Source of the DNA: Paucilactobacillus kaifaensis | Lineage (GTDB): Bacteria > Bacillota > Bacilli > Lactobacillales > Lactobacillaceae | Reading direction: 5' to 3' | Length of the DNA: 64,000 nt | Assembly (NCBI RefSeq): GCF_005405145.1 | Contig: NZ_BJDM01000002.1 | Span: 147,763-211,762 of the forward strand | Part shown: piece after piece, positions 29,414 through 37,831 of the stretch | Position numbering within the stretch: position 1 is the first letter of the stretch | Layout: the number at the start of each line of letters is the position of its first letter | Program-made: the position numbers and the translations under genes | The notes under the pieces: generated by a model | Databases searched by the model: none | What the model was told of the DNA's origin: nothing | What the model saw: only the letters and a program-made list of their open reading frames with translations

Positions 29414-31813
29414 ATGAAAAACAATCAATTTAGTATTATTACTACATCGCACGAACAAAAAATCGCAGAATTAACGCGTATCGGTTTTTTAAGCAGCGAC
29501 TTACATTTTGCCAATTCTAAGGAACTTTGGCAACACTTTTTACAACTTTCTTACCCTGAATCAACCAACGAAGATAGTACCACCGAATTTATGGCTGGCT
29601 TATTAGCTACCCCAACACAACCAGTCACCGATTTTCTACAGTCATATGAGCCTATCACAACTGAATGTTTTTACTTAGTCGCATTACAACTATTACAATT
29701 TGAACCTGAATTAGATTTTGATATTCATAATATAGCCGATAGCATGCAAAAAATGCAGTTACCAATTTTAACCCCGCCAAAATGGAATCAAGCAACCGTC
29801 ATTGATGCTTGGTATTTATTACTATGTACCTATACAAAAGTAGGACAAACATTCCTAGACAATCTGACTAGTCGAGGTCTATTAACCCCACTATACGACT
29901 TACCTAGCCAAAATAAACCTGTCTTTTTTAACGGTAAATCAGTCGCAATTTTTGATCCCCATAAGCTAATTAGACAAGTCGTTTATGTGGAATCATCCTT
30001 AGATACCGACCGTGATCAAAAAGCTGATTTATTAAAAGTGGAAATTTTACGACCTAATGATACTAACCAGCAGCTAAAAGTACCTGTGGTCTACACAGCC
30101 AGTCCATACAATCAAGGGACCAACGATCAGTGGGGACAAGAGCTAACACACAACGTGAACGTTCCACTAGCCCATAAAGCAACTACCACTAAAACTGTGA
30201 CTACCACTTCGTTTTCACAACCAATCGAGTTTCAAGCAACTAATGGAAATGCCACTCAAGCAACCCAAACCTTTAATCGTGAGGCTTCGTACACCTTGAA
30301 CGACTATCTATTGGTTCGTGGTTATGCAGTTGTCTACGCTGCCGGAATTGGAACAAAAGATTCAGGTGGAATGCAGACCTGTGGCTCACCAGAACAGACA
30401 AGCGCAACCATCGCCGTTATCGAGTGGCTAACTGGAAAACGAAAAGCATTTACTAATCAAACAGACGGTATCGAAATCAAAGCTTGGTGGTGCAATGGTA
30501 ATGTTGCCATGACTGGTCGATCATATTTAGGCACTCTGGCGACCGCCGCTGCAACCACCGGAATTTCTGGTTTGAAAACAATCATTAGTGAAGCCGCTAT
30601 CTCTAGTTGGTACGATTATTATCGTGAAAATGGATTAGTAATGGCCCCTGGTGGCTTTCAAGGTGAAGATGCTGACGTTCTAGCCGCAGAAACTTTTAGT
30701 CGCAAACAAGTGGCGGCCGACTATCTTAATGTTAAACCGGTCTTTAATCGTTATTTGCACGAAATGCAAGTGGCAATGGACCGTCAAACTGGTAATTATA
30801 ACGACTTTTGGGCCGAACGAAATTATCGTCCTGATTTGAAAAATGTGACTGCCGATATTTTATTAGTTCATGGTTTAAATGACTGGAACGTTAAGCCCAA
30901 TCAAGCAAAAGCCGTTTGGGACCAGCTGCCCAAAAATATCACCAAAAAAATTATATTGCACCAAGGACAACATATCTATATAAATGCTTTTCAATCATTT
31001 GATTTTTCTGATTTGGTTAATCTATGGCTCTCAAATAAGTTATGGCAACTCGATAACGGCGCAGATACTGCCCTACCAAATGTCATTGTCCAAGATAACC
31101 AGCATCCCCAAACTTGGCGTGGCTACGAAAATTGGGAAGAAAACCAGCCACAAAGATGGTACTTTAGTAACCATCAATTAACCACTGCAACTAATGATAA
31201 ACAGCAAGTTCAATTGTTTGATGATCATTTAACAAAAACCACTTTCGACCAATATTGTCATAATCCAGCTGACTGGCAAAATACACTAGCAACTAAGGAA
31301 AATCAATTTAGTTTAAAATTTAAAACTCAGTCAACTAAGGATACTCTGCTACTTCGTGGTACCCCTGTGTTGAATGCTCGAGTAGCGAGTTCAGTTGATC
31401 ACGGGCTGCTCAGTGTCCAACTGGTTGATTTCGGGACTACCAAGCGTTTTAATATCTCACCCACAATTATTGAACGAAAAGGACTGCAACTTGGCCATTT
31501 ATGGCGTGAAGACGACCTACGTGAATTCCAACTAGCCACACACCCCACTGATTTCAAGGTAATTTCTTATGGTCACATTAACTTACAAAATCGTCATAAT
31601 GCGCGCGAAAATGACGACTTAACAGCTAATCAGTTTGTCGATATTCAGTTGGCACTTCAGCCTATTTTTCATCAACTTGCATTAGGCCATCAACTAGGAG
31701 TCATAATTTTTTCAACTGACTTCGCCATGACTCAACGCGGCAACGAATCAATTACGTATCAATTAGACTTGGACGACTGCCAACTAACCATCCCAACCGT
31801 TCAGCGCATCTGA
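29414..31813 (+). CDS. pepX: Xaa-Pro dipeptidyl-peptidase
   Basis: 799-residue cytoplasmic serine peptidase (family S15) that removes X-Pro dipeptides during casein or plant peptide use. An N-terminal helical domain (1-150), a catalytic alpha/beta-hydrolase with the nucleophile in MTGRSYLGT (about residue 367), the Asp region VHGLNDWNVK, and the His region HQGQHIYIN; the C-terminal jelly roll lies after 560. ATG 29414 is chosen because GAGGAG falls inside the longer frame. It converges on bioY with a 13-nt overlap of the ends. Confidence 0.95.
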   Translation: MKNNQFSIITTSHEQKIAELTRIGFLSSDLHFANSKELWQHFLQLSYPESTNEDSTTEFMAGLLATPTQPVTDFLQSYEPITTECFYLVALQLLQFEPELDFDIHNIADSMQKMQLPILTPPKWNQATVIDAWYLLLCTYTKVGQTFLDNLTSRGLLTPLYDLPSQNKPVFFNGKSVAIFDPHKLIRQVVYVESSLDTDRDQKADLLKVEILRPNDTNQQLKVPVVYTASPYNQGTNDQWGQELTHNVNVPLAHKATTTKTVTTTSFSQPIEFQATNGNATQATQTFNREASYTLNDYLLVRGYAVVYAAGIGTKDSGGMQTCGSPEQTSATIAVIEWLTGKRKAFTNQTDGIEIKAWWCNGNVAMTGRSYLGTLATAAATTGISGLKTIISEAAISSWYDYYRENGLVMAPGGFQGEDADVLAAETFSRKQVAADYLNVKPVFNRYLHEMQVAMDRQTGNYNDFWAERNYRPDLKNVTADILLVHGLNDWNVKPNQAKAVWDQLPKNITKKIILHQGQHIYINAFQSFDFSDLVNLWLSNKLWQLDNGADTALPNVIVQDNQHPQTWRGYENWEENQPQRWYFSNHQLTTATNDKQQVQLFDDHLTKTTFDQYCHNPADWQNTLATKENQFSLKFKTQSTKDTLLLRGTPVLNARVASSVDHGLLSVQLVDFGTTKRFNISPTIIERKGLQLGHLWREDDLREFQLATHPTDFKVISYGHINLQNRHNARENDDLTANQFVDIQLALQPIFHQLALGHQLGVIIFSTDFAMTQRGNESITYQLDLDDCQLTIPTVQRI

Positions 31814-32337
31814 AGTGGTGCTCGCAGCCGATTCAACAGCAGCTGGCCAATTAAGGAAGCTAACACACCTTTGATTAATCCGGGCAATAAAAAAGGTAAT
31901 GTTCCGGCACCAAAAGCAGCAGTCCACGATAATTGACTCACGAATTTTAACCAAACAGAGCCGATCAATAACTGACTTAAAGCTCCCAATAAATTACCGA
32001 AAACTAAATATTGTTTGCCCCCTACATTGCGACATTTATTAATAATCCAAGCCTGGAGAAAAAAAGACCATAAATAACCACCGGATGGTCCCACTAACAC
32101 ACCTATTCCAGCAGTGGCTCCCGCAAACACTGGTAATCCAACTAATCCTAGTAATAAATAACCACCAATTGTCCAAGCAGACAATTTAAAATCAGAAATA
32201 GTTGCCAAAATTCCGACTGCTAAAGTTTGTGCAGTAAATGGAATTAACGGTAACGGGATAATAATTTGAGCGCTAATTGCCAGCAGAATAGCTAATTGGG
32301 CTGCATAGATAACTCCTCTAAGCCTTGTTTTAACCAT
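31801..32337 (-). CDS. bioY: Biotin transporter substrate-specificity component BioY
   Basis: 178 residues with six predicted membrane segments. BioY motifs include IPFTAQTLAV and VGLPVFAGATAGIGVLVGPSGGYLWSF. S-component of an energy-coupling-factor importer; the ATPase and EcfT parts are not here and are normally encoded elsewhere. Starts inside the end of birA (8-nt overlap), after GGAGATT, so the pair is co-transcribed and should be controlled by BirA. Confidence 0.95.
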   Translation of the reverse strand: MVKTRLRGVIYAAQLAILLAISAQIIIPLPLIPFTAQTLAVGILATISDFKLSAWTIGGYLLLGLVGLPVFAGATAGIGVLVGPSGGYLWSFFLQAWIINKCRNVGGKQYLVFGNLLGALSQLLIGSVWLKFVSQLSWTAAFGAGTLPFLLPGLIKGVLASLIGQLLLNRLRAPLQMR

Positions 32338-33310
32338 GATAATCTCCATCCATAATGTTTAATTTTGTGATTTCTCCCGCACTTAAAGCTTTTAACTTTC
32401 CATTAATTGTTCTCAGCACTAAAGCACCTGTATCATCAATATTTTCAACTCGGCCAGCAATAATTTGATTGCCCACTTTAACAGTGACATCGTGGTCAAT
32501 AACGATGCACCTTCTACGATATTCATCCATCAACTTCCCCGCATTAAAGTTAGCTGTCATTTGCCAAAAAGCATTGATAATTTCAATAACTGTTTCGTTA
32601 CGGTTAACTTGTAAATGATGTTGGTTGAGGGCCCCAAATTTATTTTGTAGCTGAGCTGGAATTAATTGATTATTTTCAAGATTAATGCCAATTCCAGTGA
32701 TTACATTAGCGATTTGCCCACTCTCAAAGTCAGTTACTGCTTCAGACAAAATTCCACTGACTTTATGACCTTGAACTATTAAGTCATTAACCCATTTAAT
32801 TCCAACCTCAATCTGATATTGCTGTTCCAAAACTCGTGCCACAGCCACTGCAGTCCCAGTCGTTAATAGTCCAGGGTGTGTTAATTGATGTCCAATTGGT
32901 AACAAGAAGCTTAGATAAATTCCGGTTTGTGCAGGTGAATAGAATTCGCGTCCATATCGCCCGTATCCACTAGTTTGCTGATTAGCTACTATAACAGCTG
33001 GTTTCTTACCATTATCTGCTGCTAGTTGCTTGGCACGACGATTGGTTGAATCAATTGTGTCGTACACCTCAATAGCACAAGCCGCCTTAACTCCCTGGCT
33101 AATAATTGTTTGGTTTAATTGTTGATTTGGGGTAAACCGATATCCCTTACCTGACTGACTAATAATTTGTTGACCATCTGCCTGCAATTGCTTAATTGCT
33201 TTCCAAATAGCAGTCCGAGAGACTTGTAGTTGCGACACCAACTCTGCACTACTAGTCCAATTATTTTTGTGTTCATTCAAATACTGTAAGACAACTGATT
33301 TTGTGGTCAT
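32330..33310 (-). CDS. birA: Bifunctional biotin-protein ligase and biotin operon repressor
   Basis: 326 residues: an N-terminal winged helix (about 1-65, SSAELVSQLQVSRTAIWKAI), a central ligase domain with GYGRYGREFYSPAQTGIY (biotinyl-AMP binding, matches GRGRxGR loosely) and VGIKWVNDLIVQGHKVSGIL, and a C-terminal SH3-like domain. It biotinylates carboxylases and, when biotin is plentiful, represses its own operon. AAGGAG precedes ATG 33310. The operator is at 33321-33351. Confidence 0.95.
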   Translation of the reverse strand: MTTKSVVLQYLNEHKNNWTSSAELVSQLQVSRTAIWKAIKQLQADGQQIISQSGKGYRFTPNQQLNQTIISQGVKAACAIEVYDTIDSTNRRAKQLAADNGKKPAVIVANQQTSGYGRYGREFYSPAQTGIYLSFLLPIGHQLTHPGLLTTGTAVAVARVLEQQYQIEVGIKWVNDLIVQGHKVSGILSEAVTDFESGQIANVITGIGINLENNQLIPAQLQNKFGALNQHHLQVNRNETVIEIINAFWQMTANFNAGKLMDEYRRRCIVIDHDVTVKVGNQIIAGRVENIDDTGALVLRTINGKLKALSAGEITKLNIMDGDYHG

Positions 33311-33320
33311 GAGCGGCTCC

Positions 33321-33351
33321 TTGTTAACCTATTTTTAAATAAGGTTAACAA
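33321..33351. promoter_or_regulatory. BirA operator
   Basis: Perfect 10-bp inverted repeat TTGTTAACCT and AGGTTAACAA around an 11-bp AT-rich centre, 10 bp before the birA start. Matches the known BirA site pattern (TTGTTAACC, spacer, GGTTAACAA). Confidence 0.85.
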
Positions 33352-33423
33352 AATTAAACATAATTGGCAATCCTTTTAAAAAGCGCTACACTAGTATCAA
33401 TTTATTAGAAAATAGGTGATCTG

Positions 33424-34335
33424 ATGAAACAAGGAACAACAATTTTGACACTCGACAATGGTTATCATCTTTGGACCAACACGCAAGGTACTGGTGACAT
33501 CCATTTACTTTGTTTACACGGTGGCCCTGGTGGCACCCATGAATATTGGGAAAATTTTGCACAAGAACTTAAAAAACAAGGACTAGATGTAACAGTTCAT
33601 ATATATGATCAATTAGGATCATTTTATTCTGATCAGCCTGATTATTCTGATCCTGAAACTGCTGCTAAATACTTAACCTACGACTATTTCTTGGACGAAG
33701 TTGAAGAAGTACGGCAAAAACTAGGTCTTGATAACTTTTACTTGATCGGTCAAAGTTGGGGCGGTGCATTAGTTCAGATGTACGCTTTGAAATATGGGCA
33801 ACACCTAAAAGGGGCTATCATTTCATCAATGGTTGATAATATTGACGAGTATGTTACCAATATTAATAAAGTGCGTGAAGATGCACTACCTGCTGATGCA
33901 GTGGCTTACATGAAGGAATGTGAAGCTAGAAATGACTACGATAATGAACGTTATCAAGGTTACGTTGACATATTGAACGCTGGCTACGTTGATCGTAAAC
34001 AGCCACCTGCAATTTCTCATTTGATTAGTACAATGGCCACTCCTGTCTATAACGCTTTCCAAGGTGATAACGAATTTGTGATTACCGGAAAATTGGATCA
34101 ATGGGATGTGCGCGACCAAATTAAAAACATTACAATGCCAACACTAATTACTTTTGGTGAACACGAAACCATGCCGTTAGCAACTGCAAAGCGCATGGCA
34201 GAACAAATTCCACATGCCCGTTTAGCAACTACTCCAAACGGTGGTCATCATCACATGATTGACAATGCTCCAGTGTATTTCGATCATTTAGCTACATTCA
34301 TCAAAGATGTAGAAAGTGGAAACTTCAAGGACTAG
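33424..34335 (+). CDS. Proline iminopeptidase
   Basis: 303-residue alpha/beta-hydrolase (family S33) releasing N-terminal proline. HGGPGGTHEYW forms the oxyanion region, GQSWGGALVQ holds the nucleophile (Ser about 111), and GGHHHMIDN the catalytic His; PDYSDPETAAKYLTYDYFLDEVEEVR is characteristic of lactic PepI proteins. AATAGGTGA precedes ATG 33424. Complements PepX in proline-rich peptide breakdown. It diverges from birA. Confidence 0.92.
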   Translation: MKQGTTILTLDNGYHLWTNTQGTGDIHLLCLHGGPGGTHEYWENFAQELKKQGLDVTVHIYDQLGSFYSDQPDYSDPETAAKYLTYDYFLDEVEEVRQKLGLDNFYLIGQSWGGALVQMYALKYGQHLKGAIISSMVDNIDEYVTNINKVREDALPADAVAYMKECEARNDYDNERYQGYVDILNAGYVDRKQPPAISHLISTMATPVYNAFQGDNEFVITGKLDQWDVRDQIKNITMPTLITFGEHETMPLATAKRMAEQIPHARLATTPNGGHHHMIDNAPVYFDHLATFIKDVESGNFKD

Positions 34336-34449
34336 AAAGTGCGTCCAACCGCATTTAAGAGTCAAAAAATAACACTGATGTGGAAAAATCGCCCATATCA
34401 GTGTTATTTTTTGTTACGAGCAGACTCTGGCAATCAGTAAGCATATTTC
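34334..34449 (+). repeat. Palindromic element, divergent type II, copy 11
   Basis: Starts AGAAAGTGCGTCCAACCGC, directly at the TAG stop of the proline iminopeptidase gene, and ends AGTAAGCATATTTC. Inner stem AAAAAATAACACTGATGTGG / CCATATCAGTGTTATTTTTT. The far outer arm is partly decayed. Confidence 0.72.
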
Positions 34450-34554
34450 AACAATTATTGATCATGTCTGAATCAATAAAAGAATTGCAAAACTTTCTTC
34501 CACCACCATATATCTGCTATGATATAAGTAATAAAAACGATAGGAGTTTGCCAA

Positions 34555-35181
34555 ATGAAAAATTTTATTTTTGATGTTGACGGTACTCTAATTGATACAA
34601 TTAAAATGTACATTCCAGCACTCCAACAAACTCTGGCCAAACATGGTTACCAACGTGAATATAAGGAACTTACCAAGGTGTTTGGAATTACTGCCCTAGA
34701 TGCTTTACGTGCAGTTGGGGTAAAAGAAGCTGACCTACAACCAATTTTCAAAGAATGGTTCGCACTTGCTTATCAAAATGATGACCAAGTATCTGTTTTT
34801 CAGGGGATTGCAGAAATGTTAACTCAACTTAAAGCACAACCTGATATTAAACTCGTTATTGCTACCTCAAAAACAAACGATGAATATGTTAACGAATTTG
34901 AACCTAATTTTTCAATTTCAAAATATTTTGACGCCCATGTAACTGCTGATGATACACAAAAACATAAACCAGATCCGGATCCCATACTGGCCGGACTAAA
35001 AAAAGTAAATGCAGATCCCGCAGAGTCCATTTATATTGGCGATACAATCAATGACTTAACTGCTGCCCATGCTGCTGGTATTAAATTTGGTTCTGCCCTA
35101 TGGGGCTCAGTTCAGCCTGAAAATCTGGGAGAGGCAGACTTTCCGTTAGAGCATCCTAGTGAACTAATAAAGCTGCTTTAA
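34555..35181 (+). CDS. HAD-superfamily phosphatase
   Basis: 208-residue cytoplasmic hydrolase, HAD subfamily I with a helical cap. Motif I FDVDGTLIDT, motif II VIATSKTND, motif III KHKPDPDP, motif IV YIGDTINDL. Similar to phosphoglycolate phosphatase/PpaX proteins; the substrate is unknown. ATAGGAG precedes ATG 34555. Ends at a strong terminator. Confidence 0.9.
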   Translation: MKNFIFDVDGTLIDTIKMYIPALQQTLAKHGYQREYKELTKVFGITALDALRAVGVKEADLQPIFKEWFALAYQNDDQVSVFQGIAEMLTQLKAQPDIKLVIATSKTNDEYVNEFEPNFSISKYFDAHVTADDTQKHKPDPDPILAGLKKVNADPAESIYIGDTINDLTAAHAAGIKFGSALWGSVQPENLGEADFPLEHPSELIKLL

Positions 35182-35227
35182 GTATATAATTATATGCTGC
35201 TTACCTTTTTTTATATTCCTAAGGCAT

Positions 35228-35275
35228 AAAAGTGCTCCTACATGGCCATTCTGGTCATCTAGGAGCACTTTTTAC
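35228..35275. terminator. Terminator after HAD phosphatase
   Basis: AAAAGTGCTCCTA pairs with TAGGAGCACTTTT, followed by a T-run, separate from the palindromic element that comes next. Confidence 0.88.
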
Positions 35276-35291
35276 GTTATATTCTTTTTTA

Positions 35292-35418
35292 GAAACGTGT
35301 TAATTGAGGCAAATGTCTAGGACTAAACCAATAATGACGATCAATAAATCAAGAACCGATCTATTAATCGCCATTATTGGCTTAGCCTACGACATCTATT
35401 CGCTTCAATTCACACTTT
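35292..35418 (-). repeat. Palindromic element, type I, copy 12
   Basis: Read on the minus strand: starts AAAGTGTGAATTGAAGC, arms GATGTCGTAGGCTAAGCC and GGTTTAGTCCTAGACAT, ends GCCTCAATTAACACGTTTC; inner stem AATAATGGCGAT / ATCGTCATTATT. The stop codon of the ABC-F gene (GTG TGA) lies inside its first bases. Confidence 0.88.
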
Positions 35419-36957
35419 TTTTAGACTTAGTTTTTCCACATTTAAAATCTTGTCAACCCAACCTGAGTAAAAACTCTCTTCATGACTAACTAAGATCAAG
35501 TTACCTGGAAATTCTTGTAATGCTTTTTTTAGTCCGGCTTTTGTTTCGTCATCTAAATGATTAGTTGGTTCATCCATGATTAAAAAGTTAGATGGCGTCA
35601 ATTCAAGAATGGCTAACTTAACTTTAGTTTGTTCACCACCGGATAGTAGATTCATCGGTTTCATCGCATTTGCAGCATTGATTCCCGCTCCACCTAACCT
35701 TGTTCGAATAGTTCTTGGCATCATTGTTGGAAACATCTCTTGAATCGTCTGGAGTGGTGTCAATTGGTCGTTATCCCACTCTAAGTCTTGATCAAAATAA
35801 TTCACTCGCGCAGATGGCGAAAATTCTGATTCACCACTTTTAGCCGGTATTTTACCTAAAATCGACTTGATTAGAGTGGACTTTCCAACTCCATTAAATC
35901 CTTTAAAAATTAATTTCTCACCCATCGTCATTGAAAACGTCACTGGCGCTAATAAAGGGTGTGTGTATCCCACAGATAGTTCTTCCACGCGAAGCGCATT
36001 TTGCGAACCAGTATCTTCATATGGAAATTTGAAACTAGCCCGTAAATTTTCACTTGGTGGATCAATTTTATCCATTCGCGCTAACATTTTTTCACGAGAC
36101 TTAGCCATTGTAGCTTTCGAACCAGCCTTGTTTTTTGTAATAAACTTCTGAGCCTTTTCAATTTGAACTTGTTGCTTTTCATATTCGCGTAATTGTGCTT
36201 CCTTACGTTCCTCTTTTTGACGCATCGCTTGTTTAAAGCTTCCACGATATTTTGTGATTTTACCAAATGAAACATCGCAAATACAATTTGTCACTTGTTC
36301 CAAAAAATCATAATCATGAGAAATAACCATTGCAGCGCCAGCAAAATCATTCAAATATTCAATTAACCATTCAATATGCGATGTATCCAAATAATTAGTC
36401 GGCTCATCTAGCAAAATAACGTCTGGACTTTCTAGCAATAACTTAGCCAGAATAATCTTAGAGCGTTGCCCACCACTCATCTGCGATACAACATGGTCTG
36501 CCCCAATGTCATTTAATCCCAGTCCACTCATTACTCGATTTATTTCTGTTTCAATATCATAAAAATTACGTGCTTCAAGTTGTTCTTGATAACGACCAGC
36601 ACGCTCCAGCAACTTATCTTCCATCGTAGTGGCATATTCTTCATAGCACGCATTCATCAAATCATTGATCTTGTACAAATCAGCAAATGCAGTATGGAGA
36701 AAATCAATCAATGTTGTTCCATCAGGAATATCAGCGTACTGATCCAAATAACCAATCCGAATATTCTTCTGCCATTTAATATCACCAGTTACTGGTAAAA
36801 CAGTCTCAGTTATAATTTTAATCAGTGTACTTTTACCTGCACCATTTTGGCCGACTATGCCCATATGTTCATTTTGGTTAAGCTGAAAGCTTGCGTCGTC
36901 ATATAACTTTTTATCCGCAAAACTCATGCTTAGGTTTTCAACTTCTAATAAACTCAT
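35410..36957 (-). CDS. ABC-F family ATPase
   Basis: 515-residue soluble protein with two ATPase domains and no membrane segments. Walker A motifs GQNGAGKST and GFNGVGKST, signatures QMSGGQRSK and LLSGGEQTK, Walker B VILLDEPTNYLD and FLIMDEPTNHLD; the linker (about 230-290) is rich in Lys/Arg/Gln, as in ribosome-acting ABC-F factors of the YkpA/YbiT group. Likely a translation factor rather than a transporter. GGGTGG precedes ATG 36957. The final residues LKKV and stop are read from a palindromic element. Confidence 0.92.
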   Translation of the reverse strand: MSLLEVENLSMSFADKKLYDDASFQLNQNEHMGIVGQNGAGKSTLIKIITETVLPVTGDIKWQKNIRIGYLDQYADIPDGTTLIDFLHTAFADLYKINDLMNACYEEYATTMEDKLLERAGRYQEQLEARNFYDIETEINRVMSGLGLNDIGADHVVSQMSGGQRSKIILAKLLLESPDVILLDEPTNYLDTSHIEWLIEYLNDFAGAAMVISHDYDFLEQVTNCICDVSFGKITKYRGSFKQAMRQKEERKEAQLREYEKQQVQIEKAQKFITKNKAGSKATMAKSREKMLARMDKIDPPSENLRASFKFPYEDTGSQNALRVEELSVGYTHPLLAPVTFSMTMGEKLIFKGFNGVGKSTLIKSILGKIPAKSGESEFSPSARVNYFDQDLEWDNDQLTPLQTIQEMFPTMMPRTIRTRLGGAGINAANAMKPMNLLSGGEQTKVKLAILELTPSNFLIMDEPTNHLDDETKAGLKKALQEFPGNLILVSHEESFYSGWVDKILNVEKLSLKKV

Positions 36958-37224
36958 TTTTACCACCCTTAAAGACCTAGCTATTAATGGATAAGCCTTT
37001 TTCTTCCTATGCTAAACCGCGTTGCTAGTCGCAAAAAAACACCTATAACAAGCTGTGCTAAACATTTAAATTATTCCAGCGCGTTTATCATTACAAGTTA
37101 ATTTATATTTACAACTACCGTACTCTTTTAAGCTCAATGTTCATACACTATCACAATCGCCCAGAGAGCGTCAAACGGTATGCTATAATATTTTCAATAC
37201 TAATTTCAAAGGAAGCCGTCTTAT

Positions 37225-37605
37225 ATGAAAATTAAAGATATTGATCACATTACACTGACTGTCACAGATTTAGCGGCAACTCTGCGCTTTTATCATGAAG
37301 TTTTTGACATGCCAATTGTTCAAACAGATGATGGTCGCCAATCAGTCCTTTGTGGCAAACAAGCTATCAAATTTCAACTAACTGATAAACCCCATCCCCC
37401 AGTGGCAGGGGTCCCTACTCCAGGATCCGCCGATTTTTGTATCATTGTCAAAGATCCATTAGAGGAAGTTAAAAACCATCTCATCAGTTATTATGTACCA
37501 ATCATTGCAGGACCAGTAGAACGCAATGGTGCTCACGGTAAGATAACTTCATTTTACATTAATGATCCTGATAATAATTTGATTGAAATAGCAGAATATA
37601 TTTGA
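37225..37605 (+). CDS. VOC-fold (glyoxalase/bleomycin resistance) family protein
   Basis: 126 residues, one VOC domain of paired beta-alpha-beta-beta-beta units. Metal ligand candidates: His in IDHITLTV (residue 8) and Glu in NLIEIAEYI near the C-terminus; SFYINDPDNNLIEI is the usual final motif. Function within this large family is unknown. GGAAGC precedes ATG 37225. Monocistronic. Confidence 0.88.
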   Translation: MKIKDIDHITLTVTDLAATLRFYHEVFDMPIVQTDDGRQSVLCGKQAIKFQLTDKPHPPVAGVPTPGSADFCIIVKDPLEEVKNHLISYYVPIIAGPVERNGAHGKITSFYINDPDNNLIEIAEYI

Positions 37606-37704
37606 GTTCCTACCCAACTAACTAACGTTGATCATATATGTTTTGCTGAGAGCATTATATTGATGCAACGAAAACAGCCACATCAAGTTTTATTTTTCAT
37701 TGTT

Positions 37705-37831
37705 AAACATGTTCGCCAACCCAAAAGTCTGCGTACAACCAAAAATACCACTTACATGGAACCAAATTCACCCATGTAAGTGGTATTTTTACGTTGTATT
37801 CACAGTTTTAATCGCGGTTGGGCACACTCTT
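37705..37831 (-). repeat. Palindromic element, type II, copy 13
   Basis: Read on the minus strand: starts AAGAGTGTGCCCAACCGCG, inner stem AAAAATACCACTTACATGG / CCATGTAAGTGGTATTTTT, ends GGCGAACATGTTTA. The thrC frame runs 24 nt into it: Ser, Val, Pro, Asn, Arg, Asp and the stop are encoded by the element. Confidence 0.88.

Noticed and set aside
34380..34574. 64-residue ORF between proline iminopeptidase and HAD phosphatase
   Set aside because: It crosses a palindromic element, lacks a ribosome binding site and overlaps the start of the phosphatase gene.
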